DNA of 64,000 nt from a virus: positions 1 to 64,000 of IMG/VR virus record IMGVR_UViG_3300044701_002547. One strand, written 5' to 3'. Numbering within the stretch: the first letter of the stretch is position 1; each line of letters opens with the position of its first letter. Positions 45,648 to 52,150 of this stretch are shown in pieces. The notes under the pieces were generated by a model. That model was not told the origin of the DNA. It searched no databases and saw only the letters and a program-made list of their open reading frames with translations. A program made the position numbers and the translations under genes.

Positions 45648-45672
45648 AGGGGAGAGAAATCTCCTCTTTTTT
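45648..45672 (+). terminator. Rho-independent terminator with GAAA tetraloop
   Basis: The stem AGGGGAGA/TCTCCTCT (one G-T pair) has a GAAA loop and is followed by six T. It ends the glycan operon transcript. Confidence 0.85.
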
Positions 45673-45704
45673 CTTATATAAATTAATATAAAATAACATA
45701 AACT

Positions 45705-45941
45705 ATGAACTTTACTGTATATTCAAAATCAGAGTGCCCTTATTGCTATAAAGTCAAACAAGTATTGGAATTGACAGGAAGCAACTTTGTGGTGTATAAT
45801 TTAGGAGAAGATTTTACTAGAGAAGAATTCACAACAGAATTCGGACCTAACGCAACATTTCCTCAAGTTCTTTGTGAAGACAAGAAACTTGGGGGTTGTA
45901 TAGATACAATTAAATTTTTGAAAGAAAAACAAATTGTCTAA
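45705..45941 (+). CDS. Glutaredoxin
   Basis: This 78-aa protein has the dithiol active site CPYC (residues 10-13, SECPYCYKVKQVLELTG). It also has the cis-proline TFPQV and GGCIDTIKF near the C-terminus, the glutathione-binding positions. It likely reduces ribonucleotide reductase or other disulfides during phage DNA synthesis, as in other T4-like cyanophages. It is the first gene after the late operon terminator. Confidence 0.9.
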   Translation: MNFTVYSKSECPYCYKVKQVLELTGSNFVVYNLGEDFTREEFTTEFGPNATFPQVLCEDKKLGGCIDTIKFLKEKQIV

Positions 45942-45958
45942 AGTAAAGATAAATAATA

Positions 45959-46060
45959 ATGACCACAGAAATCGTGGCATTGAAGTTCTATTATATGGAG
46001 GAAACAGAAAGCAAACCTATCCTTTCCATATCATTTTTGAGAAGATGGTATGCTTTCTAA
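45959..46060 (+). CDS. Possible small or degenerate ORF (33 aa)
   Basis: The ATG at 45959 gives MTTEIVALKFYYMEE and then stops at TAA after 33 codons. The opening resembles the start of longer cyanophage proteins, so this could be a frameshifted remnant. A GATAAATA late-promoter-like element just upstream (45948) would leave no leader. I have no functional assignment; a competing ORF from a TTG at 45934 to 46146 is no better supported. Confidence 0.25.
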   Translation: MTTEIVALKFYYMEETESKPILSISFLRRWYAF

Positions 46061-46132
46061 ATCGGGAAGTTACCATTTATTTTGAATTTTCTTTTTCATT
46101 AAGGAAAAAAATAGTTTCCCGGAGAAAAAAAG

Positions 46133-46363
46133 ATGTTAGCAGTTAGTTTAGTTTTCGGTTCATTTTTAATTGTTTTATTTTTTATTCTTGGGATTGTGCT
46201 TGGATGGGTTTCTAGAGAATATATGATGGAGCATCAAGACAAACCAAAACTACACCCAGAGTTTTTTGATCAACATGGTAATGTAATTCCTGATGAAGTG
46301 GTTGCCGTAACCTTTCAAGAAGGATTGTTTGACGATTATGATGATGAAGATGAAGAAGAATAA
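46133..46363 (+). CDS. Small membrane protein with acidic tail (76 aa)
   Basis: A GGAG ribosome-binding site lies about 9 nt upstream. Residues 3-26 form one transmembrane helix (AVSLVFGSFLIVLFFILGIVLGWV). The soluble part contains PEFFDQHGNVIPDEVVAVTF and ends in an acidic run (DDYDDEDEEE). Short proteins with this helix-GNxIPDE-acidic plan are conserved in cyanomyoviruses. The function is unknown. Confidence 0.7.
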   Translation: MLAVSLVFGSFLIVLFFILGIVLGWVSREYMMEHQDKPKLHPEFFDQHGNVIPDEVVAVTFQEGLFDDYDDEDEEE

Positions 46364-46404
46364 TATTATAAATTAACTTATAGAAAACTTTATTTTTAAT
46401 TTTT

Positions 46405-47028
46405 ATGACTACAAAACCGACTGTGACTAAAAAATCACCAACTACGAAGATTTTAAAAACAACTACACCAAAAACAAAGGCAGCAGTTGAAACAATTCCA
46501 GATCTCCCCACAAATCCTTTTGTGTTTGAAATTTTGAACGCTGTCTGTAAGCAAAGAAGCAATGCTAAAAAAGTAGAGGCTCTCAGAAAATATGACCATC
46601 CTTGTCTAAAAACACTTTTTATTTGGAATTTTGATGAAAGTATTATTTCTATGCTTCCAGTAGGGGATGTTCCTTATGCAAGCGTTGGGGAACAAAATTC
46701 TTTCAGTGGAACTGTTAGTGAGAAGATTACTGATGCCGTTTCTAAAATGGAAGAAATAGGTAGCAATTCTCTTGGATCTCAGGATCAGGGACGTTCTTCA
46801 ATTCGTAAAGAGTATCAAAAATTTTATAATTTTGTAAAAGGTGGCAATGATGGTCTGAGTTCTCTTCGTAGAGAAACAATGTTCATTAATATTCTACAAG
46901 GACTTCATCCACTTGAAGCAGAAATTCTAATTCTTGTTAAAGACAAGAAACTGCAAACAAAATATAAGATTACAAAAGAAATTATTGTTGAAGCATACCC
47001 TGACGTTCAGTGGGGGGGACGATCATAA
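46405..47028 (+). CDS. Conserved cyanophage protein, DUF6433-like (207 aa)
   Basis: An N-terminal basic, Thr/Lys-rich segment (residues 1-35) is followed by a helical domain: NPFVFEILNAVCKQRSNAKKVEALRKYDHPCLKTLFIWNFDESI, then EYQKFYNFVKGGNDGLSSLRRETMFINILQGLHPLEAEILILVKDK and a C-terminal YPDVQWGG. I associate this order with the DUF6433 family of T4-like phages. The role is unknown; its place among replication genes suggests a DNA or transcription function. Confidence 0.65.
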   Translation: MTTKPTVTKKSPTTKILKTTTPKTKAAVETIPDLPTNPFVFEILNAVCKQRSNAKKVEALRKYDHPCLKTLFIWNFDESIISMLPVGDVPYASVGEQNSFSGTVSEKITDAVSKMEEIGSNSLGSQDQGRSSIRKEYQKFYNFVKGGNDGLSSLRRETMFINILQGLHPLEAEILILVKDKKLQTKYKITKEIIVEAYPDVQWGGRS

Positions 47029-47049
47029 CTATAGTTTGGAGTTTAGATA

Positions 47050-47406
47050 ATGAGAAATAAAACACAAGAAACGTCTGAAAAGACTTTAAAAGAAGAAAAC
47101 CATATGGAATTTTGGACACCAGCGGAAAAAGAATCCTGTAAGTCACGCTACGGTTGTGAAATAATGGTTGAAAATGGTTCTTATGCTGAAGTCTGTACCA
47201 AAGAAGCTCCAAATGATGCTTACATTATCAAATACATGGTAGATGATAAGATTTGTTTTGATCTTACAAGAGGAACAAGAACTCGTTTGTTTGATATGTA
47301 CTGGGATAAGTTTCGTGATAATCTGAAGAGTATTAGTTGGGGTTATGGTAAGCATAATCCTAAGACTTGGGGATATAAATCTCCCGAAAAGAAAAAGCGA
47401 AAGTGA
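47050..47406 (+). CDS. Conserved cyanophage hypothetical protein (118 aa)
   Basis: The core reads FWTPAEKESCKSRYGCEIMVENGSYAEV...APNDAYIIKYMVDDKICFDLTRGTRTRLFDMYWDKFRDNLKSI, with a basic Lys-rich tail (SPEKKKRK). A GGAG sequence 10 nt upstream supports the ATG at 47050. An in-frame ATG at 47104, which begins MEFWTPAEK, is an alternative. No catalytic motif is visible and I cannot assign a function. Confidence 0.65.
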   Translation: MRNKTQETSEKTLKEENHMEFWTPAEKESCKSRYGCEIMVENGSYAEVCTKEAPNDAYIIKYMVDDKICFDLTRGTRTRLFDMYWDKFRDNLKSISWGYGKHNPKTWGYKSPEKKKRK

Positions 47407-47461
47407 TTTCCCATATGGGGTAAAAAATTTTCGGGGTAAAAATTCCCTATTAAGATTTTTC

Positions 47462-47509
47462 AAAAAAGTAGCGAGATGATACAATTTAGTATCTATTGCT
47501 ACTTTTTTT
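47462..47509 (+). terminator. Terminator-like hairpin overlapping the NtcA site
   Basis: AAAAAAGTAGC pairs with GCTACTTTTTT, with an inner GATAC/GTATC hairpin. A T run follows. Because the outer arms are A- and T-rich, it could work in either direction. It contains the GTA-N8-TAC box. Confidence 0.6.
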
Positions 47510-47531
47510 ATGTTGTGATAGAATATATACT
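47489..47531 (+). promoter_or_regulatory. Putative NtcA-activated promoter (GTA-N8-TAC, N23, TATACT)
   Basis: GTA at 47489 and TAC at 47500-47502 are separated by exactly 8 nt, the NtcA consensus. The -10 element TATACT (form TAN3T) at 47526-47531 is 23 nt further on, within the 20-24 nt used by NtcA-activated cyanobacterial promoters. The expected start is near 47538, at the edge of the glutamine riboswitch. The spacing is read from the sequence; NtcA binding is inference. Confidence 0.7.
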
Positions 47532-47533
47532 AT

Positions 47534-47630
47534 AACGTTCATCCTACGGGACGGAAGTAAGCCGACGCGGAACGGATCGTTCATTCGCTATTCGCAAATA
47601 GCGAACGCAAACGCCGACTGAAGGAACGCT
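47534..47630 (+). ncRNA. Glutamine riboswitch (glnA / Downstream-peptide motif)
   Basis: The conserved blocks of this aptamer are present: 5' CGTTCATCC, the core GGACGGAAGTA (47549-47559) and the 3' block TGAAGGAACGC (47619-47629), with CGTTC/GAACG closing P1. The insert between core and 3' block is long and holds a strong hairpin CGCTATT-CGCA-AATAGCG. It also has a second CGTTC/GAACG pair, so alternative foldings are possible. The element begins at the predicted transcription start of an NtcA-type promoter and ends 30 nt before a DUF4278 gene, the kind of small gene that follows Downstream-peptide aptamers in cyanobacteria. Confidence 0.87.
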
Positions 47631-47659
47631 CTTTAACCTAAAAACTAAGGAGAACCCTA

Positions 47660-47791
47660 ATGTCACAAGTCGTATATCGTGGTGTTTCTTATGACACCGA
47701 AGTTCGTCGCCAGCAACAGCAGGCACAACAGCAACCCCAACAGTATAATGAGACTTATCGTGGGGTTAAGTTTGTAAAGGAGGTGAAGTGA
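47660..47791 (+). CDS. DUF4278 small protein, PirA-like (43 aa)
   Basis: An AAGGAGA ribosome-binding site lies 7 nt upstream of ATG. The protein has two copies of the DUF4278 signature, VYRGVSYD (residues 5-12) and TYRGVKFV (32-39), separated by a Gln-rich linker (RRQQQQAQQQPQQ). Cyanobacterial PirA, a DUF4278 protein, binds PII and tunes arginine and nitrogen flow. This phage copy lies under a glutamine riboswitch and an NtcA-type promoter, which supports a nitrogen-signal role. The stop overlaps the next start (TGATGA). PII binding has not been shown. Confidence 0.75.
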   Translation: MSQVVYRGVSYDTEVRRQQQQAQQQPQQYNETYRGVKFVKEVK

Positions 47792-47889
47792 TGAAAAAAC
47801 TCAACTTCCTGCAACTTATCAAAGAACAAAAACAAAAAGAAGAGCGTCGTCATTTAGCACAATTAGCACAACTAATCGGAGCAAAATAA
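47791..47889 (+). CDS. Small basic protein (32 aa)
   Basis: The start overlaps the stop of the PirA-like gene. The product is one amphipathic helix (LNFLQLIKEQKQKEERRHLAQLAQLIG). The function is unknown; coupling suggests co-expression under the riboswitch. The next ORF starts within its stop codon. Confidence 0.5.
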   Translation: MKKLNFLQLIKEQKQKEERRHLAQLAQLIGAK

Positions 47890-47975
47890 TGGCAAATCTC
47901 ATAGTCTCAATGAGTGCTGGAATCGCTCTTTTGACTATTATTTTATCAATGTATATTCAGTGGCTTTATAAGTGA
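47889..47975 (+). CDS. Small membrane peptide (28 aa)
   Basis: This is a single hydrophobic helix (LIVSMSAGIALLTIILSMYIQWLY) encoded directly before a terminator, with its start overlapping the previous stop. It appears to be the last gene of the riboswitch transcript. Unknown role. Confidence 0.5.
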   Translation: MANLIVSMSAGIALLTIILSMYIQWLYK

Positions 47976-47985
47976 TATTTTTTCC

Positions 47986-48017
47986 AAAGAGAGGATTGAC
48001 AAGTCCTCTCTTTTTTT
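47986..48017 (+). terminator. Rho-independent terminator ending the riboswitch operon
   Basis: The stem AGAGAGGA/TCCTCTCT has an 8-nt TTGACAAG loop and is followed by a T run. Confidence 0.9.
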
Positions 48018-48024
48018 GTATAAT
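47996..48024 (+). promoter_or_regulatory. Perfect sigma70 promoter inside the terminator
   Basis: TTGACA (47996-48001), a 17-nt spacer and TATAAT (48019-48024) match the consensus exactly. The -35 lies in the terminator loop and the -10 just after the T run. It drives the small genes and thyX downstream. Confidence 0.88.
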
Positions 48025-48045
48025 CAAAACAGAATATTAATCTAA

Positions 48046-48192
48046 ATGGATAAGGACAAACTTAAATTAATTATTCGGAATATGGAACTGCTCTTGGACG
48101 CACTCAAGGCAGAAGTATATCCAGATACTCAGCAATATAAGTATGATGATATTCGTCCAGAAGAAGTTGATTATGATGAGGTTTTTAACTAA
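48046..48192 (+). CDS. Conserved small cyanophage protein (48 aa)
   Basis: A helical N-terminus (KDKLKLIIRNMELLLDALKAEVYPD) is followed by an acidic, Tyr-containing tail (YDDIRPEEVDYDEVF). It is the first gene after the consensus promoter, and its stop overlaps the next start. I know no function for it. Confidence 0.6.
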   Translation: MDKDKLKLIIRNMELLLDALKAEVYPDTQQYKYDDIRPEEVDYDEVFN

Positions 48193-48359
48193 TGTCGGTA
48201 AGAGCAAAAAAACTTATAAAATTGCTTGGAAGATTAATTAAGCAAGATCACTTATATTCCGATGAACAATTAAAGGAAATGAAATCACAGTTGCGAATTA
48301 TTAAGGAAGAATTTGCAGAACTAGAAGTAAAAACATCAAAAGGATTTGGTAAAAAATGA
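48192..48359 (+). CDS. Conserved small cyanophage protein (55 aa)
   Basis: This basic, helical protein (VRAKKLIKLLGRLIKQDHLYSDEQLKEMKSQLRIIKEEFAELE) ends TSKGFGKK. It overlaps the genes on both sides by 1 and 4 nt, so it is translationally coupled to thyX. The function is unknown. Confidence 0.6.
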   Translation: MSVRAKKLIKLLGRLIKQDHLYSDEQLKEMKSQLRIIKEEFAELEVKTSKGFGKK

Positions 48360-49111
48360 AACCAATTAAAGCAAAAGACCTTCTTGAACTGGATCGTCAT
48401 ATGAAAGTTGTAATGATTCGTCAGACACAACTTCCTCAGACTCTTGTTTATCAGGCGGGTAAGAACGATTATTCGGAAGATCCCATTCACACCAAAATGA
48501 CTCCTGGTGAAAAAGATTGTGGTAAATGGGTAATTGAACAACTTCTCGCAAATGAAAGAGGTCATTGGGGACCGCTGGAGCATCCTGCCATCTCTCTGGA
48601 CTGTGTTGGATTCGTTCATAATGTGATTGTTCAGGCAAGAACTCACCGTGTTGGAGTATCCTTTGATGTTCAGTCTCAGCGTTATACTGGTCGTCGCGTA
48701 TTGAAGGTTGCTAAGGGAGAACTGAAACCAGAAGAGGTTTATTATGTGCGCCCAGAAGGTCTCTACCTGGACCGTAAAGGGCACAAGTACGAATGGACAA
48801 GGGAAGATTATGAAAGGCAGTTAAAGTTCTGTCTGGCGGCATCTGAGAGGTATGCTGAGGGTTACGAACAGCGTGGTATGGCAGAGGAACATCTTCGTGA
48901 CTACCTTCCTCAGAACATTCGTCAAAACTTTGTGGTCTCATTCTCTCTTCGTGCCGCACTGCACTTCTTAGACCTGAGAGCAAAACTGGATGCTCAAGTA
49001 GAGATTCAGGCACTTTGCGAAGGTATGGTCCCTGTAATGAAAGAATGGGTTCCTGAAATCTTCAGTTACTATGAAGAAAAGCGTCTGCACAAGGCACGTC
49101 TGAGTCCCTGA
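48356..49111 (+). CDS. thyX: Flavin-dependent thymidylate synthase ThyX
   Basis: ThyX makes dTMP from dUMP using FAD, NADPH and methylenetetrahydrofolate. The 251-aa protein carries the signature at RTHRVGVSFDVQSQRYTGRR (family form RHRxxSxNxxSxRY, with F-D replacing N-x). It has LLANERGHWGPLEHPAISLD upstream and YLPQNIRQNFVVSFSLRAALHFLDLR for the C-terminal substrate helix. It secures thymidine for phage replication. It is transcribed from the consensus promoter at 47996. Confidence 0.95.
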   Translation: MKPIKAKDLLELDRHMKVVMIRQTQLPQTLVYQAGKNDYSEDPIHTKMTPGEKDCGKWVIEQLLANERGHWGPLEHPAISLDCVGFVHNVIVQARTHRVGVSFDVQSQRYTGRRVLKVAKGELKPEEVYYVRPEGLYLDRKGHKYEWTREDYERQLKFCLAASERYAEGYEQRGMAEEHLRDYLPQNIRQNFVVSFSLRAALHFLDLRAKLDAQVEIQALCEGMVPVMKEWVPEIFSYYEEKRLHKARLSP

Positions 49112-49119
49112 TCTAAATA
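49112..49119 (+). promoter_or_regulatory. Variant late promoter TCTAAATA
   Basis: CTAAATA lies directly after the thyX stop and 22 nt before the next ATG, as at 25598 and 32604. Confidence 0.45.
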
Positions 49120-49141
49120 ATCTTACATATTATTAAAACTT

Positions 49142-49384
49142 ATGGCAATATATCCAATTATTCATAAAGAAACTGGCGAAAAGAAAGTCGTTGAAATGAG
49201 TGTTAACGACATTATGCAGTGGTATAAAGACAATCCTGAATGGAAAAGAGATTGGTCTGAGGGGTGTGCTACTCCCGGTGAAGTGGGAGATTGGCGCAAT
49301 AAATTAATTTCTAAGCATCCTTCATGGAATCAGGTATTGGACAATGCAAGTAAAGCACCAAAATCAACTGTAAAAAAACTCTAA
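49142..49384 (+). CDS. Conserved cyanophage hypothetical protein (80 aa)
   Basis: The product has MSVNDIMQWYKDNPEWKRDWSEGCATPGEVGDWRNKLISKHPSWNQVL, with regularly spaced Trp residues and a compact helical look. I recognise it as a recurrent cyanophage protein next to phoH but know no function. The next gene starts 1 nt after its stop. Confidence 0.6.
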   Translation: MAIYPIIHKETGEKKVVEMSVNDIMQWYKDNPEWKRDWSEGCATPGEVGDWRNKLISKHPSWNQVLDNASKAPKSTVKKL

Positions 49385-49385
49385 T

Positions 49386-50138
49386 ATGGCAAGAAGAAAA
49401 AGAGCAGAGCAACCAATCGGGGTTGGTCTTACAACTCGTCAAATGAAGCGTAAAAAACCGTTAAGTGCTGAATATCTAGTAGATATTGACCCACTTACCG
49501 AAAATCAAAAGAAACTTTTTAATTCTTATGCCGCCCAAAAGCACTTGGTTGCCTATGGGTGTGCCGGTACGGGTAAAACTTTTATCACTCTTTATAATGC
49601 TCTTCGTGAGGTTTTGGATGAAAGAACACCCTACGAAAAAATCTATCTTGTTCGTTCTTTAGTTGCCACAAGAGAAATTGGATTTCTTCCCGGTTCTTAT
49701 GATGATAAGTCGGACATTTACCAGATTCCTTATAAGAATATGGTGAAGTATATGTTCCAACTTTCAAGTGATGCCGAATTTGAGATGCTTTATGGCAATC
49801 TCAAGGCACAGGAAACCATTAAGTTCTGGAGCACTTCATTCCTCAGAGGAACCACTCTCGATAATTCTATTATTATTGTGGATGAGTTTCAAAATATGTC
49901 ATATCACGAACTAGATTCTATTATCACTCGTGTTGGTGAGAACTCAAAGATTATGTTCTGTGGAGATGCGTCTCAGAGCGACCTTCAGAAAACAAATGAG
50001 CGTAATGGAATCGTTGATTTTATGACCGTATTGCGTAAAATGCCATCATTTGATATAATCGAATTTGGTGTAGATGATATTGTTCGTTCTGGACTTGTCA
50101 AAGAATACATTATTGCAAAACTAGAAGCAGGTTTTTAA
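49386..50138 (+). CDS. phoH: PhoH-like ATPase
   Basis: The 250-aa protein has Walker A GCAGTGKTF (about residues 58-66) and Walker B SIIIVDEFQNMS (about 157-168), followed by the sensor region MFCGDASQSDLQ. It is shorter than bacterial PhoH, which is usual for cyanophage copies. PhoH is a widespread phage marker of uncertain function, perhaps an RNA helicase or phosphate-related NTPase. The stop overlaps the next start. Confidence 0.93.
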   Translation: MARRKRAEQPIGVGLTTRQMKRKKPLSAEYLVDIDPLTENQKKLFNSYAAQKHLVAYGCAGTGKTFITLYNALREVLDERTPYEKIYLVRSLVATREIGFLPGSYDDKSDIYQIPYKNMVKYMFQLSSDAEFEMLYGNLKAQETIKFWSTSFLRGTTLDNSIIIVDEFQNMSYHELDSIITRVGENSKIMFCGDASQSDLQKTNERNGIVDFMTVLRKMPSFDIIEFGVDDIVRSGLVKEYIIAKLEAGF

Positions 50139-50815
50139 TGTTTAATCATCTTGATAATGTACTTCCTCAACTTGAAAGAGAAACAATTGATGGAGTCCGA
50201 TATTATTCCGTACCCGATGAAGACCAACTACTCAAGTTGGTCTCTATCACTTCCGTAACCAGTCATTTTAATAAGGAAATCTTTGTTAAGTGGAGAAAAA
50301 AGGTCGGCACAGAAGAGGCTGACCGTATCACCAAAGCAGCAACAAGTCGTGGAACAGACCTACATACTTTAGTTGAGAACTATCTTTATAATAGGGACCT
50401 TCCTCCTGTTCAACCCATATCAGATTTTCTTTTTAAGATTGCTAAATCTAATCTGAATAGGATTGATAATATCTACTGTCTGGAAGGAGCTCTATATAGT
50501 AAACAACTTGGTGTTGCCGGTACTACTGACTGTATTGCCGAGTTTGATGGAGAACTTGCCATCATAGACTTTAAGACTTCTAAAAAACCAAAACCAAGAG
50601 ATTGGATTGAGAATTATTTCGTTCAGGCTATGTTCTATGGAATGGCACTTTACGAGATGACAGATATTAAAGTTAAAAAACTTGTAATTATTATGGCGTG
50701 TGAAAATGGTGAATGTGTTGTTTATGAAGAAAGAGACCTGAACAAATATATGAAGCTTGTTGTGGAATATATTAAAAAGTTTGTGAATGATAAACTTGAA
50801 CTAATGTCTGCTTGA
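50138..50815 (+). CDS. PD-(D/E)XK nuclease (RecB/MGME1-like exonuclease)
   Basis: The 225-aa protein has an upstream helix SRGTDLHTLVENYL, then GVAGTTDCIAEFDGELAIIDFKTSKKPK. There the D of GTTD and D-F-K of IDFKTS (about 125-150) supply the PD-(D/E)XK active site. A QAMFYGMALYEMT helix follows, as in RecB- and MGME1-type exonucleases. It likely processes DNA ends during replication or recombination. A -35 element of the gp33 promoter overlaps its stop codon. Confidence 0.8.
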   Translation: MFNHLDNVLPQLERETIDGVRYYSVPDEDQLLKLVSITSVTSHFNKEIFVKWRKKVGTEEADRITKAATSRGTDLHTLVENYLYNRDLPPVQPISDFLFKIAKSNLNRIDNIYCLEGALYSKQLGVAGTTDCIAEFDGELAIIDFKTSKKPKPRDWIENYFVQAMFYGMALYEMTDIKVKKLVIIMACENGECVVYEERDLNKYMKLVVEYIKKFVNDKLELMSA

Positions 50816-50840
50816 CTAAACTATTATTTTATCTTATAAT
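50812..50840 (+). promoter_or_regulatory. Sigma70 promoter for gp33 (TTGACT-N17-TATAAT)
   Basis: TTGACT 50812-50817, a 17-nt spacer, and TATAAT 50835-50840. The -35 overlaps the TGA stop of the nuclease gene. Confidence 0.8.
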
Positions 50841-50861
50841 ACATATTATTAATGTTAAATT

Positions 50862-51176
50862 ATGGCAAATATATTAGAGACATTTCTAGAAATTAATATA
50901 GAATCTATGGAACAAACGGAAACGAACAAAGAATTAGAAAAAGCAATAGAAGATAAGTTTCTTACTCCTTCCAAGTTTGCTTTAGAAATTGAAAAAATAG
51001 TTGCGGAAGAAAACTGCAATTATATTGATGCTATTTGTCATTATTGTGAAATCAACGGTATTGATGTAGAATCGGTTACTAAACTAGTCTCCAAACCTCT
51101 CAAAGAAAGATTAAAGTATGATGCGATTAGTCTTAACTTTATGAAGAAAACTTCCCGTGCTCGTTTGCCTATCTGA
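50862..51176 (+). CDS. 33: Late transcription coactivator gp33
   Basis: This 104-aa protein resembles T4 gp33: FALEIEKIVAEENCNYIDAICHYCEINGIDVESVTKLVSKPLKERLKYDAI aligns with gp33's IIEKMVEEFGMSYLEA...EENSIP region. The N-terminal part is acidic. gp33 ties the sliding clamp gp45 to host RNA polymerase at TATAAATA late promoters, which fits the many such promoters in this window. It has its own sigma70 promoter, and its stop overlaps the gp59 start. Confidence 0.8.
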   Translation: MANILETFLEINIESMEQTETNKELEKAIEDKFLTPSKFALEIEKIVAEENCNYIDAICHYCEINGIDVESVTKLVSKPLKERLKYDAISLNFMKKTSRARLPI

Positions 51177-51763
51177 TGTCACCTTTTGAAACTTATCAAG
51201 CATATTTGGGAATTAAGAATCATTTCACCAATCCCAAATATGATTACTTTAAATATAAAAAAACAAGAGCAACACTTACATCATTTAACAAACGCAAAGA
51301 CCGATATTTTTTCGAGAAAACCAGTCGTAAGTATTCCGATAAAGAAATAGTAGATTTTTTAGTATCAAACTTTATAGTAGCAGATAATCCCCAAAGCATA
51401 TGGATTGGCGAAATTATCAATTCTGGAGAAAGAAACTACCAGGAATGGATGAAAAGACAGCAGAGTTTGAGTTACTTGTTCAAGGAGCAATCAACCGAAT
51501 TGTTCTCGGAAGTAAAATTAGAAGATGCTCTGAACTGCTCCAAAGGGCATCCACCAATTCTAAAAAAATTCCTGAGCGGGAAGATTTGTATTGAAACTTT
51601 GGTAATTTATGATATAATATTCCTGTTCGGGAATAAGTTTGACAGGAAACTTCTGGACCCGGTGTGGGAAACCGTAAGTTTAAAAATTAAAAAGTATATG
51701 CCGTTTCTAAATATTGATGTGTTTCAGTACAAGCGAATTTTGAGGGATATTGTAAATGAGTAG
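51176..51763 (+). CDS. 59: Helicase loader gp59
   Basis: The 195-aa protein aligns with T4 gp59 along its length: FETYQAYLGIKNHFTNPKYDYFKYK at the N-terminus, RKDRYFFEKTSRKYSDKEIVDFLVSNFIVADNPQSIWIGEI in the middle, and a C-terminal helical part with LKKFLSGKICIETLVIYDII and LKIKKYMPFLNID. gp59 loads the gp41 helicase on gp32-coated DNA. Overlapping starts couple it to gp33 upstream and the DUF1825 gene downstream. Confidence 0.93.
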   Translation: MSPFETYQAYLGIKNHFTNPKYDYFKYKKTRATLTSFNKRKDRYFFEKTSRKYSDKEIVDFLVSNFIVADNPQSIWIGEIINSGERNYQEWMKRQQSLSYLFKEQSTELFSEVKLEDALNCSKGHPPILKKFLSGKICIETLVIYDIIFLFGNKFDRKLLDPVWETVSLKIKKYMPFLNIDVFQYKRILRDIVNE

Positions 51764-52085
51764 TTTTTTTGATTCTGAACTTATTCAGGAAGAACTAAAA
51801 GAAATTCACGAACTTCAGGAGTTTATATACAAAAGTATTTTAACTTTTGGTATGATGCCCCGAGAAGACAAACTGGAACACATTGAAAAAATGACACGAC
51901 TGCTTGAAAAGCAGCGAATTATGTACACCAGACTTTCTCTTTCTGACGACCCAGAAGCGGTAGAAATGAAAGAAAACCTAAGAAAGTCAGTTGCTCTGAT
52001 GGGATTTCCACCAGAGACTGATATGAGCATTCTTTTTGGTAGTATGACAAAAACTATTGAATCACTTAAAAAGTATCTTGACTGA
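51756..52085 (+). CDS. DUF1825 family protein (109 aa)
   Basis: The start FFDSELIQEELKEIHELQEFIYKSI and MPREDKLEHIEKMTRLLEKQRIMYTRLSLSDDPEA match DUF1825, a helical family found in cyanobacteria and their phages. The function is not established. It lies between gp59 and gp32, suggesting a link with replication. The gp32 promoter's -35 overlaps its stop. Confidence 0.82.
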   Translation: MSSFFDSELIQEELKEIHELQEFIYKSILTFGMMPREDKLEHIEKMTRLLEKQRIMYTRLSLSDDPEAVEMKENLRKSVALMGFPPETDMSILFGSMTKTIESLKKYLD

Positions 52086-52106
52086 TAAGTGATTTTTTGT
52101 TATAAT
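52078..52106 (+). promoter_or_regulatory. Sigma70 promoter for gp32 (TTGACT-N17-TATAAT)
   Basis: TTGACT 52078-52083, a 17-nt spacer, and TATAAT 52101-52106. The -35 overlaps the final codons and TGA of the DUF1825 gene, as at the gp33 promoter. Confidence 0.85.
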
Positions 52107-52150
52107 ATCTAAGTAAATCTCCCGAATCCAAACTATCCGAGGTATCTAAA

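Larger units (their letters stand above)
45544..45704 (+). other. Intergenic switch from late glycan operon to early/middle genes
   Basis: No credible gene is present here. The gap holds an extended -10 element and a terminator (listed separately), followed by an AT-rich leader before the glutaredoxin gene. Confidence 0.6.

Noticed and set aside
45934-46146. 70-codon ORF from TTG 45934 overlapping the glutaredoxin gene end
   Set aside because: No ribosome-binding site, an unusual start codon, and a frame that conflicts with the equally weak ATG ORF at 45959; the product shows no recognisable domain.
48248-49013. Minus-strand ORFs of 90-178 codons over thyX
   Set aside because: thyX is well conserved on the plus strand; the antisense ORFs show no domain pattern.
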